From: Pyrenopolyporus hunteri
Taxonomy: Eukaryota > Ascomycota > Sordariomycetes > Xylariales > Hypoxylaceae
NCBI GenBank assembly: GCA_902806595.1
Contig: CADCXC010000010.1
Span: 1,054,001-1,118,000, forward strand
DNA length: 64,000 nucleotides
Reading direction: 5' to 3'
In this document: positions 33,493-46,343 of the stretch, piece after piece
Position numbering within the stretch: the first letter of the stretch is position 1
Layout: every line of letters begins with the position of its first letter
Notes under the pieces: model-generated
Databases searched by the model: none
The model's input: only the letters and a program-made list of their open reading frames with translations
Told to the model about the DNA's origin: nothing
Translations under genes and position numbers: made by a program

Positions 33493-36400
33493 CTATGAAG
33501 CATTTGCGTCGGCTGCTGCCGCCGTCACCGCCGCTTCGTCCCGTCGCGCAATGTTCGTATCCGTTCGTGGTGTAGGCCTTGACACCAACGACGGTACGTT
33601 GAACTGGTGCCAGCAACTCGGCGCCTCAAGAATGTACCTGTTATTTTTCACGTTAGTATCTTCAATTTCTCAAACCACGGTTTGAGCATGAACGTACCTT
33701 GCCATTGCCTCCCTGAATCTCGACTTGTATTCCTTCGGGCTGGTTACCGTTGGCTTGTTGCGACCACCACCTGCAAAACCGCGGTCCTTGATCCAGCTCT
33801 CTAGTTTCTTGTCCCACGTATACGTTCGGATGCAGTCGATGATACCTACGACCAACTCTTTCTTGAGTTCATCGACAGCAATCATAAGGGAATAATCCAT
33901 GACGTTTTGCCGCGCCAGGAAAAGCGTATCATTCCAGACCGACACGCGCAGGAGCTTTTTCGAGTGCTCTCTAGCGAAAAGAGGAGACTCGTAAATATAC
34001 TCAACCATGTTCTCATCAAGAAGAACCTCGTTCTGTTCACCGGTCGACTGGATCTTCCGATTCCGCATCGACCCCTTTAGGTCGAAGATCCTCGTAGGAG
34101 CGCGGTCGTAAAATAGGTTCTCCATAAGGAGCAAGTCGAGTTTGATTTCCGTATTTGTTACCGGGTTTTTAATGATAACCTGAAAGAACCCCAGCATTTT
34201 GGCTATTACCGATGGGAGGTCATGGAAAAGCGCCTCTGCCATCAAACTGAAGTACGCGGGGGCGAATTTCAAGAATGCGGCGGTTTCTACCGGCGACAGG
34301 GACTAAACATGAAAGTTAGCTTATATACCTACATGACGAGGCCCGCAGCCTTGCTTACCTTCATCACCAACCGGTCATCCTGAGTCTTTAGGAAGACTGA
34401 TTTCGTTTTGCCACCTTTAGAATCCCACTTAAGACACCGGGAAAGTGACTCGATAATGCGGTCGGCGACGCCGCATTTGCGTCGCAACGCGTCGAACTGT
34501 TCGGCGTAGAATATCTTGACGAGCATTTTTGCCGTCCCTTCAGTAAACTGGTACTTGAAATGGGAACTTGTGTTATGGACGAGCTTTCTCTCCAGTTCAT
34601 CCTCGGCAATATTTTCCCCAATAGTTGAGTACAGCCCAGATTGAGAGTCACCTTCTGTTTCGGCCCTAGCCGCGGTACCCTCGCTGTCCTTCTCGCTCGA
34701 CTTCTTGACATAGAAACCCCGAAGCTTCTCTTTGTAGTCTTCAGAACTGAGAGCGAACGCAATTAGAGAACTTGGCTCATCCTCCCGGACAATAATGTCA
34801 GAGTCGATGAAGATGTGGTCTGTGGCATTCAGGGGGTACTCGAGAGGAGGCCATTGGCTAGCTGAACGTTCATTCCAAAAAGTGGTGAGCACTTTCATGA
34901 AATTGTTCTTGTCTTGCTTGGGAAGCTCGATGGGAATTTCCGCATTGGAGTCAAACGATTCCGCGATTTCCTCGAGGGTAGTGCCGTCAAGTATTGAGTG
35001 TTCGGCGTCACTCTCCCCTTGCTCATCATCAGTCGGGCCTAAGCTATTGTTATGTGTTTGTTCGTCGGTTTCGCCTTCAGTGGCGGTCTCGTCGGTAGGG
35101 CGTGGCACATCCTTGGGCAGCTCTAGATCTCGAGTTGGCTCCTGGATAGTATCGCCATCCGCTGGACCTACTCCCGGCCTTGTTGGGTTGTTTGATTTAG
35201 GGCCGTCTGACCCCGGAACGGTTGTATGCTCGTCTTCTGCAGGACCCGGTTCTTGCACCGCTTCATCCACATCTTCATAGACCTTGACTATCGCTTTAGT
35301 AGTAGACTTCTGGAGAACAGGCCTCGAGTTTGACATTCTCTGTTTTCTCTTTTCACGATCTTTCTCGCGCTCCTTTTCGAATTCCCGGCTAATCTGCTCG
35401 AAGTGCTTACGAATAGTATTTACCCTAGAATCTTTCTTGCCAATAAAGCGGGGAATAGAGGATTGGTTACCCTTGCGGTGAGGTCGGAGATTGCTGAACA
35501 GCTTCTTCTCCCCTTTGGTGGACTCGCTCGTCGGAACCTTCCGAAGCTCGTTTCCAACGGGGGCTTCTACAGAAGATACCTTTTCCTTTTCCTTCTCCCT
35601 GTCTTTGTTGGTGCTAAACATCTTCTTTCCTACACCGGAATGAAGGCGTGGTAAAGTCGGCATGCTATTCACTGGTTGCGATATGGCGCGAACCATGGGT
35701 GGTGACACATTCAATCCCATTCTACGAGAGGGACCGCGCTCCGTTGCCATCTTTTGAGATTCAGCCAGCGCCTTTGGTTGGCCAGTTTCTACCGTCCCTG
35801 GAACGGTTACGCTTTCGGGTGCTGTCGACTGCTGTTGCGGACGAATTTGCTCCACGTGCTCAGTCAGTAACATGGGCGGCGTTGTGCTCGTGGCTGATTT
35901 TGCTACGAGCTCCGGAGAAACCACTGGGGCTAACTTGGAGAAACTAGAGAGAGATGTTTGGGGGTCTTCAATGGTATTTTCGGGCTGAGTCGGCACGGGG
36001 ATACCGGACGCGGGTGATTTCGGTGTCGCGAGGTCTAACGGTTCGACTCTCTCTAGAGTTGCTTCTTGTGGTGCGACGTCTAAAGGAACCATTTCTTGTA
36101 CTGTGTTAAGATGAGGACCAGATGTGACCTCAGAGGCTTGAGTGTCTGGTTTAGAGTCGCTATCCGTAACATTGCTCTGGTTGGTTTCCTCGGTGCCATC
36201 AGCCGCCTCGTTTGAAATCTCGTTAGCGGAAAGTGGCTCTTTTGATTCGTCCGTAAATATTTTACGAAGGTGTATCATAGTTAATCTTCGAATATCCTTG
36301 TCGGAAGGTAGGAAATCGGCCTCGAAATTTGCGAAGACAGCATCCCAATCAGCTACCTTGACGAGCATCTCTCGAAGAACAACGTTGAACGGAATGACCT

Positions 36401-39400
36401 CGTAATACTTAGATCCCATGTATTTCTCTTGGAGCTTTCGGATGAGAGAGGCGTGATCGTCCTGTATCAATTTCGACAATCGCTCCATTTCCGCCTTGCA
36501 TGCGTCAGCTTTTTCTACGATAATGTTATCGGTATTGATAGCTTTCAACCTGGCTTTTACCGACGCTGTGAACCGGGTCCAACGGTCTTGGGCGTTAGTA
36601 AAGACCTCGTTTTTCATATTGAGGTCGTGTCCGACATTCCAAGTAATTCTAGCTCGGGGAACGATAATCTCCAAGAGATCAATAGGATCATAATGAATAC
36701 GCAGAACCTTGTCGTTTAATCCAAAGTAGCGTATATGATCGCGATGGTGATCATGGGGGCAGTTCCAGCCGCCTGCATCTTCATCTCTGACTAGATGGGT
36801 ACCTCTACTCCAAAAGGATAGCTCCAGGTATTTCCCAAATGAATATTTCCAAGTTCCTCTGGACATCTCTAGCTCGCTGGTCTCCCGCTTGCAAAGTTTG
36901 CAGTAGCTCCACATCATTATACTATCGTTTTGTGGTCTGCTAGCATCCTGCTCGATGAAGATAGTAAGGCGCGCTTCACCATGAACGTACGTCCAATGAT
37001 GTTCGTACATTCTTCGGTCGCAACCATTTGCGGTACACGTCGAATCGGCAGTGTAACAGATATGCTCAATATACCGGCCTAAGGTGCAGTCAGGAACCAT
37101 GCCGCTACTTCTATCGACGTGTTCATCATAAAAGCCAAGAGCAATCAGGGTCGGCTCCAGACAGGGGATTTTAGATTCGGTGCATATAACAGAATGCAGG
37201 ACGACGATGTTCTGGTGAGCGTAGGGCTCAAAGAGCCCGATGTTGCCTTGAATATAATTTTCCCATTGCCTGGTCTGGGTTTGATAGTTATAAAGGGCTT
37301 TGTCATACTCGGCGTCATGGACAGCGTGAAGTATTTCCATAATCTGCCGGGGAGCTTTATGGCCGGTCTCAAGAACCATCCGTGGTTTGATGAGTTGGAA
37401 TTTTTTGGGGTTCAGCTTTTCGCTATCTGCACGCTCATCAATCACATCCTGATCTCGTAGCCGTTTTAAGTGCACTAGTCTTCTCTCTTGTTCCCGAGCC
37501 TTCATAAGGAGATACGGTTGATCAAATCTGACGAATGGGGAAGCGGAGAGGATTTTAGTCTCATATTTGGCCACCATATCGCTGTAAAACGTCGGCATGG
37601 GGATATCCTCCGGGACAGGACTGTCACGAGTTGCCTGAGAGTGCGCTTCGTGGAGAGAAATTAACCGGTCACTTGGTTGCGTCGACTGGGAGGGAGGTTG
37701 GTCCTGGGGCACTGTGCTGCTCGACGTTGATTCAGTTGGTTGGTCAGAAGAACGATCTCCTTGACTCGACTGCACGTTCTCTTGAGTTGTAGGTAGACTT
37801 CCCTGCTGGCTACCGTCGGTGATGGATGTTTTCACACCCAACGAGGACTGACTTTCATCGGTGGCTTGAGTGAGCTCTCTTGATACATCTTCTTCGGTAG
37901 GAAGTTGAATGTACGAGTCTCGCATTAAGCAAGATTCGAGTTTAAGATTATACACCACATATACCATAAACTCAGTTATGCGCTTGAGTTTTGCAAGAAT
38001 AGGTGTAGGCGCGCCTCTAAGGGCAATGGTGCATCCTAAATCCTCCTGGCTGCTAGATAGGAAGATGTATGTCTTCTTCCCACCCGGAATATCCTCGTTG
38101 ACGAATGTTTTCACCTCGTACCCTGTGCTCTTCCCCGTCTGAAACTGATGTGGAGGGAGGGCTAGCATGTCGACGGAAGAGATGATTTCAGTCTCCAGGC
38201 ATCTCGAAACGGCCGAAAGCACAGAAGGTTTCACATTGTAGGCTACAGAGATCTTCGCATCCCAAAGAAATTGTAACGCAAGCCCCGATACGCTCTTCTC
38301 GGCCAACAGTAACTGAGGCCGGAGGGCAGTGATCCTATTCACCAACTGTTTCAGGAATTCCCTTTCCTGTTCGATTACGGGTTGCAGACTCATGAATTGT
38401 TGTTGGTGTCGTTGGTACTCGATCGGGAAGGATACGATCACTACTCGAGGATTAGACATGCGACGGGGCATGCTCTTTAGAGCGAGTTTCTTCGTGAATA
38501 TAACGCCGGAAACATAGCAAGTATCACTAGGCCTGCCTCCCGGGATTTTCTTGAGTTTGACGTAGTGCCGAATGTCTATATCGTCACCTCTATCAATATC
38601 AGGGTCCACAGACGAGGCACATTTCAAGAGAATTGGTACCAACGCCTTTTCCCACGCACTTACGTTTGGCACGTCCGAGTCCTGAAGCAACTGCCGCAAA
38701 AGCTTTCGAACGTGCAACAAACTAGCAGGGCTGAGTTCTAGCCGGGGTTCTCTATCACCTATCATAGACGAGCTTCGTGTAGGACGCGGTTGTCCCGAGG
38801 CTTCTGGACTGTCAAACAACGAGAGCGTCTCGTTTGATCCAGTGGGGCCTCTCAATGCAGACGATTTAGGCCGAGGGGAACGGAGGTGGTGCCCACTGGC
38901 AATGCTCATGTTTCGCCGTCTAGATGATCTCGGGTTAAAATCGTCGAGGCCGCGGCTGGTGAAGCTCATGCCGCTAATACTCTTCTCTGTCTGCGCTCGA
39001 TTTCTCATTTTTCTCCCAGCGTTAAGGTATGCTCCAAAACTCGATCCCCCAGGGTCTGTCGCAGGCGAAGCGTGAAGATCGGACCCAGCCATCACTCCCG
39101 CAATACTCATCTGTTCATCACCGCTCGATTCATCAGACATAAACGGCGCTAAATCCGGATCTATGACGTTGTCGTCATGGAAGGCGTGCAATCCAATCTT
39201 TCTGCTCGCGTCTTCCCCTACGGATTTTCGGAAAGGTACCCTTTGCTCCGGAGAGGCCTTTAGGCGATTCCACAAGTTATGTTTTGAATGATGTCGCCTA
39301 TGACCTGAAGACTGCGGCCTACCTGAGGTCGTTGACTTCAGAGATCTAGACGAGCTGGGTCTACTAAGCTGTGGCACATCGATTTCTAGCACGGCGGAAT

Positions 39401-41135
39401 TGCGGTTTGAGGATTCCCCAATACGCCTTGCCGCCGGGATAGCCATCATCGGCGCAGCTAGTGATCTAGTATCGTCATCGACGTCATCGGCTCCCCCGGA
39501 GATGCTAGCATCGTCCTCGTCGGCCCTTGAGAATGGCGAATGTCCTCGCTTAGGTTGACCGCCGCGAAAGATCGCAGGTAGGAAAGAATCATCGGCTGAG
39601 TCGTCTGACACCGCTCCATCCTGTCTCTGAAGGATGATTTTCAGGCAAGGTTTACACACGCGTAGTGTCCCTTGAACACCAAACCGTTCGCCGGATATAA
39701 TAGAAGTACATCCGCTATCGAAGATACAGCCACACGTTCTGCAGTGATGTTTACGACGGAAAGCAGTGAAAGGGGCTGCACATAAGAAGCACTCCTTGCA
39801 AGTCTCGTCGGCCATCCAAAAGTCTTTGCTTAGGACTTGTTTTCGCATAGAAGCTAGCTTCGCATTGACCATTTCAGGAGCACCTTCATCAGTCGTCGTG
39901 CCCGGAATCCTATACTCGCCCGATCTTATCCGTTGACGCTGGGGTACTTGTGCGAACGACTCATGATGGACACTATTATGAGCAGATGTGCTTATAGGGC
40001 TGTGTTCCGTTGTACCTCGGGATAAAGAAGAGGACCTGGAAAGATCGCCGGAAGTTCGAGAATAGCTAATTCGATCGATTAAAGTCGGCCGTCTAACGGC
40101 ATCTTTAGCGGAAAGCCGGGAAGACTGGGGCAACGCATAAGGATCCGATGAAGCCGAATTGGAGGCTGTAGATATAGGCGGCACAGTACCGGACCTCTTC
40201 ACGGGACTGGTAGGTGAATCGGTATGCCCATCTATGCTTAGGCCATCCTCCCGCTTACCTTGGGAGGGAATTGCGATCCTGTCAAGAATAGGGGGGTACT
40301 TGCTCCCTGAAGCATCATAGACCGATGGCGATTCGGGAACTGAGACTGAGGCTTGTCCTTCGCTTTGTCTGCTAATACTTCTCCTTCCACTCCCCCTGCT
40401 TGAGGCATCTTCAGCCATAGTCACGTTATCGCGAGTTCCTTCTCTAAAAGCATTAACATGTACTGGTGCAACAGCAGCTGTTGCCTTCATCATATTGGGT
40501 ATGCTTTGGCGGCTCGAGGAGGCAGATTTCGAGGTTGCGACACCACTCAGATTCGTAACGGATGAAGCCATCGTCGACTGCGGCTGTTGGGACTGACTTT
40601 CGTTGGTTGGGGCCACTCCCGAAGAAGCGACCGTAGATGCCATCGGATCGGACTGGGTCGAATTGAAGGTAAAGTTCGTGGCCCCTGTATCAGCGCGTAA
40701 TAGAGAGCCGGTAGACTTAGGCCCCGTAGCCGTAGTGCTCGTGCTCTTTTTCGATGCAGTGTCTCCATCGTTGGGTTCCAGGTTATCCCTGGTGGCCGTG
40801 GACGCCGTCGATTTATCCTTTCCACTGACACCAACCACCTCCTTAATCCGGGAATAGAGGCCACTTAAGCCATTATGTACGAGATCGCCCGCAAGCCCTT
40901 TGCTTTCAGTGACGGCTACGGCTTCAGTTGGGGGGGCAAGGTCGTTAAAGGTAGTTAAGACATCCTTTTCCTTCGCGGAGGTATGGATTTTGTCTAGGGC
41001 CTGGGCGAGCTGATCTTTGTCGATCTGAGGGGAGGCGAGGGAAACGGAAGCTACCGATTCCTCGCGGGATTTTGGAGTAGGAGAGATTACCGTCGATGGG
41101 GACAGTGGAGTCGGGGGAGGTTTCTTGTCAGACAT
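33493..41135 (-). CDS. FAB1: Phosphatidylinositol-3-phosphate 5-kinase Fab1/PIKfyve
   Basis: Three exons: 41135-34359, 34302-33698 and 33637-33493, giving 2508 aa. Intron 1 (GTAAGC...TTTAG) joins DRLVMK to SLSPVETAAFLKFAPAYF; intron 2 (GTACGT...AACAG) joins REAMAR to YILEAPSCWHQFN, the conserved Fab1 end. Domain order: disordered Ser/Thr-rich N-terminus; FYVE zinc finger about residues 434-498 with the PI3P-binding RRKHHCRTCG motif; long linker; CCT/TCP-1-like domain about 830-1080; Cys-rich region about 1300-1500; low-complexity linker about 1640-2090; PIP kinase domain about 2190-2490 with MDYSLMIAVD and IFDLKGSMRNR. The enzyme makes PI(3,5)P2 on vacuolar and endosomal membranes. Reading through intron 1 or 2 gives early stops, so splicing is needed for the kinase domain. 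Confidence 0.96.
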
Positions 41136-42132
41136 AGTGGCGATCGGTTTGAGACATGAGAAGCGTAGCTAAGCTTGTCAGGATACCGAGGTCAACGGCC
41201 CGTCAGCAGCCATGGGGGAAAGGGGGATGACAGGCAATATATTATTGCTATACCCGCACGGCTATGAGGTTACTTGTTGGTATCTGCTTCTGTTCGCCAC
41301 GCAGTTGATGAAAAGCGGGAAGTTCTGCGCAGCTTTGTCATTACCAGTAGACTCTTACGTAGGTGGACGACCCAAGGGTATTTGGCTTTAATAGACGTAG
41401 ATTAAGTGACACAAGACGCGCAATACAAGATAATACAGAGTGACGGTTATACAAAGGACTCGTTGATAAACATGGGCAACAGAGGCCACGAAAATGAAAG
41501 AAGAAGCTACTTTCAGACAACTTTTCAGCACGAACCCGAATATTAGGCATTAAGAGATAAGTCGATAGTAGCTGCGAAGAGCCGAGACTGCCTGAGACAA
41601 GAAAAAGTGATGCAAGAAGTGGGCATGGGAAGCTTTATCTAAGCTGGGGAAGGCTAGGCGGACCCCACCTTTCTCAGCATTGAATTTGAATGGCAGCCGC
41701 CCGCTTTTGCAGCTGGCGGGGTACCAGGTAATACTTCATACTTCCTTCCCAGCAGCGAATAACTTAAACCAGCCACGAATAAAAGTGCTGGCACAGTACC
41801 ACCCGAGACCGAAATGACATAAAACCGTACTAAGCCGTTGGAACCCCGCAACGCCAGCTGACTTATAAAGCACGTGAGTTCGCATTTTGTCAAGGAAGTC
41901 CCAGCCCCTCCACCTCATCTTTCTCACGCGTCGCACGCGTTAAACAATTTCACTTCCTAGCCTACAAACCAATTGGCAACACAAAATTACCTAGGCACGT
42001 TGGCCATAGTCCTCGCAATGGACTGATACTGTATCCCCCGGAAAATTGTGAGGATGCTTAAGCCCGACGATCGAAACCTTACTCGCGCGGTATCCTAGGG
42101 TCTAGACCATCGTTGTGAACTATCGATCAGAG
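41136..42132. promoter_or_regulatory. Divergent promoter region (FAB1 / unknown gene)
   Basis: One-kilobase head-to-head spacer. The 66-79-codon frames at 41654-41936 overlap each other and look spurious. No clear core element picked out. Confidence 0.4.
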
Positions 42133-44229
42133 ATGGCGAGGAACCCGAAGCCAGCCATTGGGCTAGGCCCTCTCCACCTATCTCAGCCCTCTCCACTTGA
42201 TCTATTCGGGGAGACACAGATTAAACGTCGTTTCGTTATCATCCCGAAAGATCAGCAGGCGCTACTTCAGCGACCCGAATCTTGGGCGCGATTCCTCAAC
42301 AGATCCCCCAAGCCTTTCCTAAACGTACCACCGGAAGTATTGAAAGTCTTGAAGGAGCATCATCAGCAATTGCAAGCACCGCAGCCAGAGGAACCCGCTA
42401 CTACGGCTGATCTCGATCTACAAGCCGATATTCTTAATCAAGATGAACCGCATTCACAGGTCTTACATTCTGAACCTGATTCCGCCAGCGACGACAATGT
42501 TAGCGATGACGACGACGGCGGCGGCGAGCACGAGGACGAGGTTGGCAGTGACAATGACTCCGAGAACGCATATCACACACCAAGCCCCCCTCAAAATAAA
42601 TATCCACCTCAGAGGCCGCGCGATGTAGTATCTCAACAGCGATTCATTTCTCAATCGCCGTCCATCTCCCCCCCTGGACCCACGATGCCCGATCCGCCTA
42701 AATTGCAAACCCTACCTCCTTTTTCGGCCAGCAGCCAAGATCAAGAGGAAGCACTCGATGTTGAAGTACCTACCGCTGTTGGCGAGAGTATTCCTTTCGA
42801 AGAGGAGGAGTCACCTACTCGGGCATGTGCAACACCCTTCTCAGCCCAGGTCGTGCCATGTACCTATGAGCAATCGGAACAATTCTCCGCGCAGCTAAAA
42901 ATGAAATCGAAGCAACCTATCCGTGATGACCGCACAAATTTCTCTCTCCCACAAAGAAATTTGCTAGAGCCAAGCCGACCTAATATAACTGGCCCATCTT
43001 TTCATGAGGTTATAAATTCTGTGGCCAATACTTGTTCCTCTATCGTTCCGTCTACCCCGCCGATCAAAACCCCCCGGAGGAGCTCACGTATCCGACATAC
43101 CGACCAAACCCTCTTGCTAGCCAAAGATCCCGATCCTAGCCATCAAGATATCGATGCTCCGGGTCACTCAACATCGCATCGCCATTCCCCCGAGTACAAA
43201 GCCCAGTCACCGCCAATCAAATCCTCTCCGCCTACTCTACATTCTGCGCTACATCTTCTACCTTCGCCTACCCCCCAACCAGCCGTAGCGTCACAAGCGC
43301 CATTCACCCGTTATACTCTAACGTACCCACACTACACCGGCAGCATCGATGATTTTGTGACTGCCTGCATGTACATCCAGCATAAACAACGAAAGATACG
43401 GACTTCATTGTACGACGACTTTATTAGGGCCTGGCATGAAGGCTATGTACCGTACGTTATGAGCTGCGACAATTCTGAAACCCCTGTAAAAGTTTTAGGT
43501 GCCATTGATTGGTATAACCAGATAGACGATGATCCCGTATATACGTCGAGAGTCGTCACGAGACAAAATCTCGAGTCGACTCTTAATTCTTATCCAGATG
43601 AGCTTCGCAAAGCTCGAAAACTCTGGGAGTCGTCCTCGAAGTCGAGCCTAAATGCAACGAGTACTCCAGATACCGCTCCTTCAACAATATTTAATACCTC
43701 TTCGACGAACGACCCCATTATAGAACCTACCGATTTTAGCAGACGAAGCTCGATTCTTACGCGATCGGATATAATAAAAGATGAATCTAATACTACCTCC
43801 CCGGCGGCCATACCCACGTTAATGCAGTCAGAGGAAACGAAAGTCATCTCAGTCCACAAGTCGATGAGTGAGATCGAAAGAGGACCAAACACAGCCAAGG
43901 GGCTAACGAGAGCCTTATCCGACGCGGTCCACCACAAGAGGAAAGCTAGCGAAGACCTCAACGTTACTCTACCGAAGAGGTTCTCGGTCAACTCCCTCTC
44001 CAGATCCGACTTAGGGAGCGATGCCAGCGAGACCCCCGAGGCTTCCGGGAGTAAAAGACAGAATTCCGTTGCGCCTAGTTCGCAAAGTGGGAGGAAGAAA
44101 AAGTACGCCAACGACCCAGTGAAGAGAAGCCAGGCTTTTGAAAAGTTTGTGAAGCGACAAATAGCGAAGGATAATATTGCGAGTTCGGCACCTGCTAGTG
44201 ATACGCCGACGTCTGCCCAGAGACAATAG
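42133..44229 (+). CDS. Unrecognised nuclear-type protein with conserved N-terminal block
   Basis: Single-exon gene, 698 aa from the ATG at 42133 (an upstream in-frame GTG at 42115 is not used as a start). Residues 1-90 look conserved and folded: IGLGPLHLSQPSPLDLFG, then RRFVIIPKDQQALLQRPESW and PKPFLNVPPEVLKVLKEHHQ. A long acidic and Ser/Pro-rich disordered region follows (DDDGGGEHEDEVGSDNDSE near 130-150). A second folded block lies at about 395-500: YTLTYPHYTGSIDDFVTACM, LYDDFIRAWHEGYVPYV and VLGAIDWYNQIDDDPVYTSR. The end has basic patches, KRQNS and GRKKKYANDPVKRS, which could be nuclear signals. I cannot name the family. A chromatin or telomere-associated role would be a guess from the architecture only. 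Confidence 0.8.
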   Translation: MARNPKPAIGLGPLHLSQPSPLDLFGETQIKRRFVIIPKDQQALLQRPESWARFLNRSPKPFLNVPPEVLKVLKEHHQQLQAPQPEEPATTADLDLQADILNQDEPHSQVLHSEPDSASDDNVSDDDDGGGEHEDEVGSDNDSENAYHTPSPPQNKYPPQRPRDVVSQQRFISQSPSISPPGPTMPDPPKLQTLPPFSASSQDQEEALDVEVPTAVGESIPFEEEESPTRACATPFSAQVVPCTYEQSEQFSAQLKMKSKQPIRDDRTNFSLPQRNLLEPSRPNITGPSFHEVINSVANTCSSIVPSTPPIKTPRRSSRIRHTDQTLLLAKDPDPSHQDIDAPGHSTSHRHSPEYKAQSPPIKSSPPTLHSALHLLPSPTPQPAVASQAPFTRYTLTYPHYTGSIDDFVTACMYIQHKQRKIRTSLYDDFIRAWHEGYVPYVMSCDNSETPVKVLGAIDWYNQIDDDPVYTSRVVTRQNLESTLNSYPDELRKARKLWESSSKSSLNATSTPDTAPSTIFNTSSTNDPIIEPTDFSRRSSILTRSDIIKDESNTTSPAAIPTLMQSEETKVISVHKSMSEIERGPNTAKGLTRALSDAVHHKRKASEDLNVTLPKRFSVNSLSRSDLGSDASETPEASGSKRQNSVAPSSQSGRKKKYANDPVKRSQAFEKFVKRQIAKDNIASSAPASDTPTSAQRQ

Positions 44230-44934
44230 AGGCCGCGTAATAAGGACAGGAAGGGGGAAAAAAGGCGTTCCACGGTGCACCGGTCTGTGGTACTTTAGGT
44301 GTCTTTACGTGTGATGAGGCGAGACGACAGATACCCCTATTTTCTTTTGATCGTGGTTATAAAACAAAAGTTCCATATTCAAAATCTTTAGAGTAATATT
44401 TCTGAGATGCCCAATATATGCCACTTACTATCCTTATAATTTTGCTGGGGGCGGTGGAATTGAACTTGTCCTTTATCGTAATATTTAATGTGTAGGAGTA
44501 AAGGGCATACGCATATTTCATTAGCCCAAATCTTATAAGAGCAGGCCTTGCGGTTAATCCGTCATTACTCGGAACATCAAACAACAGCCCGCTGGGAATA
44601 ATTAGTGACCTTGACTCAGCAACCAGTTCCTTTATGGCAAGAAAAGTTATAATTGAGCAAATAAGCATAACTCAAATAAAGTACTTTATGTACAGTAGCC
44701 AAGAAAACTACGAACCTCTACCTCATGAAACCAAGGTCGACGAGCATACGGTAGTGCCGAACAATTATTTTCAGAGTTAGATCAGGTTTGGCGCGTAAAA
44801 TCATGAATCGTCGTATATTCGGCTTTCCTATAATACGCCGTCCGTGATGAGTTGAGCCGGGCAAGCTTCCTACACGGGTACACAGCCCCCTATCGCCCAT
44901 CCCAAGCACCCCCACATCTCGGATCTCGTCGTTC
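44230..44934. other. Convergent 3' intergenic region
   Basis: AT-rich 0.7-kb spacer. A 103-codon minus-strand frame at 44357-44668 has AT-driven composition and no motif; read as chance. Confidence 0.5.
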
Positions 44935-45428
44935 TCAACTCGCCTCGGCAGCATTCTGCTCCTTCTCTCTCTGTCGCTGGTCCTCCTCCGGGGTCATAGT
45001 ACGCAGCTGGAGGGCGTGGATACCCCCGTCCCTCTCCATCTCCTCCTTGAGCAGCTGGTAGACGATGCGATGCCGTGCGGGCTGCATCTTGGACTTGAAG
45101 GCGTCGGAGGCGATGACCAGTCTGAAATGGGTCTCCTTGGACGTGTTACCCACCATGGCCTGGTGGTGGGCGTGGCTGGCGGAGTCGTTGAAGATCTCCA
45201 GTCGAGTGGGCTTGAGGGCCTCGTTGATCTGAGAGAGAGAGGGGGAAACTTTGTATTAGTGTGACCGCTTACTATATTATACTCAGTCGGCGGCGGGGCC
45301 GGAAACGTGCTGTTTACCTTTGCCCGAATGGTGTCCTCCACCGGTGTATTCGACGCCGCCGATGATGCCATGGCAGAATACTGTCTGGTTACCCTGCCGG
45401 CCCAGGCCCGCACGTGTCTCTGCAGCAT
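44935..45428 (-). CDS. BolA-family protein (mitochondrial Bol1-like)
   Basis: Two exons, 45428-45318 and 45228-44935, give 134 aa. The GTAAAC donor and CTCTCTCTCTCAG acceptor join VEDTIRAK to INEALKPTRLEIFNDSASHA, restoring the BolA fold, which continues with THFRLVIASDAFKSKM and the invariant-histidine motif PARHRIVYQLLKEEM. Histidines of SASHAHHQAM and PARHR are the usual Fe-S/glutaredoxin-contact positions. BolA proteins work with monothiol glutaredoxins in iron-sulfur cluster delivery or iron sensing. The first 19 residues are basic and lack acids (MLQRHVRAWAGRVTRQYS), a likely mitochondrial presequence; a second ATG at residue 20 could give a cytosolic form. Convergent with the 698-aa gene. 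Confidence 0.92.
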
Positions 45429-46343
45429 ATATGTAGGTATGTATAAGTACGATAAGTACGATGCGGCAGGGTTACCCTCTTTTCTTCTTTGGCCTGGTTT
45501 TTCCCCTTCGAAGTCTAGGGATCGAGTCTTTTAAATTCCCGATCAGATAGGGCGTCGACTAAAAGGGGTAGGTAAGGGTTACCAACTAAGTAAGTCGACG
45601 AGGTTGACGAATGATAAAAATGATATCGAACGTTTTTGTATCGTTGCAACTGAAACCGTCCGCCGATTAGGTACCCTGTTGTACATTCAGCGGGTACGTA
45701 TACCACCAAACTGGTCAGGTACATGTACCTATAACATGCTGGAATCGATGGAAACGTGGGGCAGGCTAGCATATTTTCGGCCGCCCGACGCGGACCGGGA
45801 CGAGCTAACGAGGCGCTGGAGCTAATTGTCCAATAAGAATTGGCTACGGCAGAAAAAGCGACCCCGAAACTTCTCAACAAATAATTTAATGTTCCACTTT
45901 CCATAAGCTTCATCCTTTATTTTATGATTTTTATGACAGAGGCGAACTTGAATAACCCACTCCCCTCAGCCATCGTGGTGGATATTCGGGCATTTTCTAT
46001 GTCATAGATTGTCCGATAATCTACACAGAAAGCTTTGAGGTGTACTGGGTATACTGCTCTGCTTAGACGAAGGCACCCTTCGCGGATCTTACTGAACCGA
46101 CTCACAGATTCTTGTACGGTTTTTACGCTGCATCTCGTCTATCACACCCCATTCCGTCCGTTCCAACCCCCCTGTTCGCGAACTCTTGGTATTTCAAATA
46201 TCCAAATTCCCCCAATACATCCTCCGGCTCATCCTCCTGCCTATTCAGAGGGGCTTGCATGGGGGGTATTATGTCGAAAGAAGAGATAGAGGGCGCTGTG
46301 AAACTACATATTATTCCCTGAAGTCCCCTTCTTACACCCCGTG
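45429..46343. promoter_or_regulatory. Divergent promoter region (BolA / acyl-CoA synthetase)
   Basis: Head-to-head 0.9-kb spacer. Contains C-rich pyrimidine tracts near 46140-46240. The 132-codon minus-strand frame at 45515-45913 lacks any motif. No gene seen. Confidence 0.4.

Noticed and set aside
44357..44668. 103-codon minus-strand frame in the convergent spacer
   Set aside because: Composition follows the AT bias, no motifs; lies in probable 3' UTR DNA.
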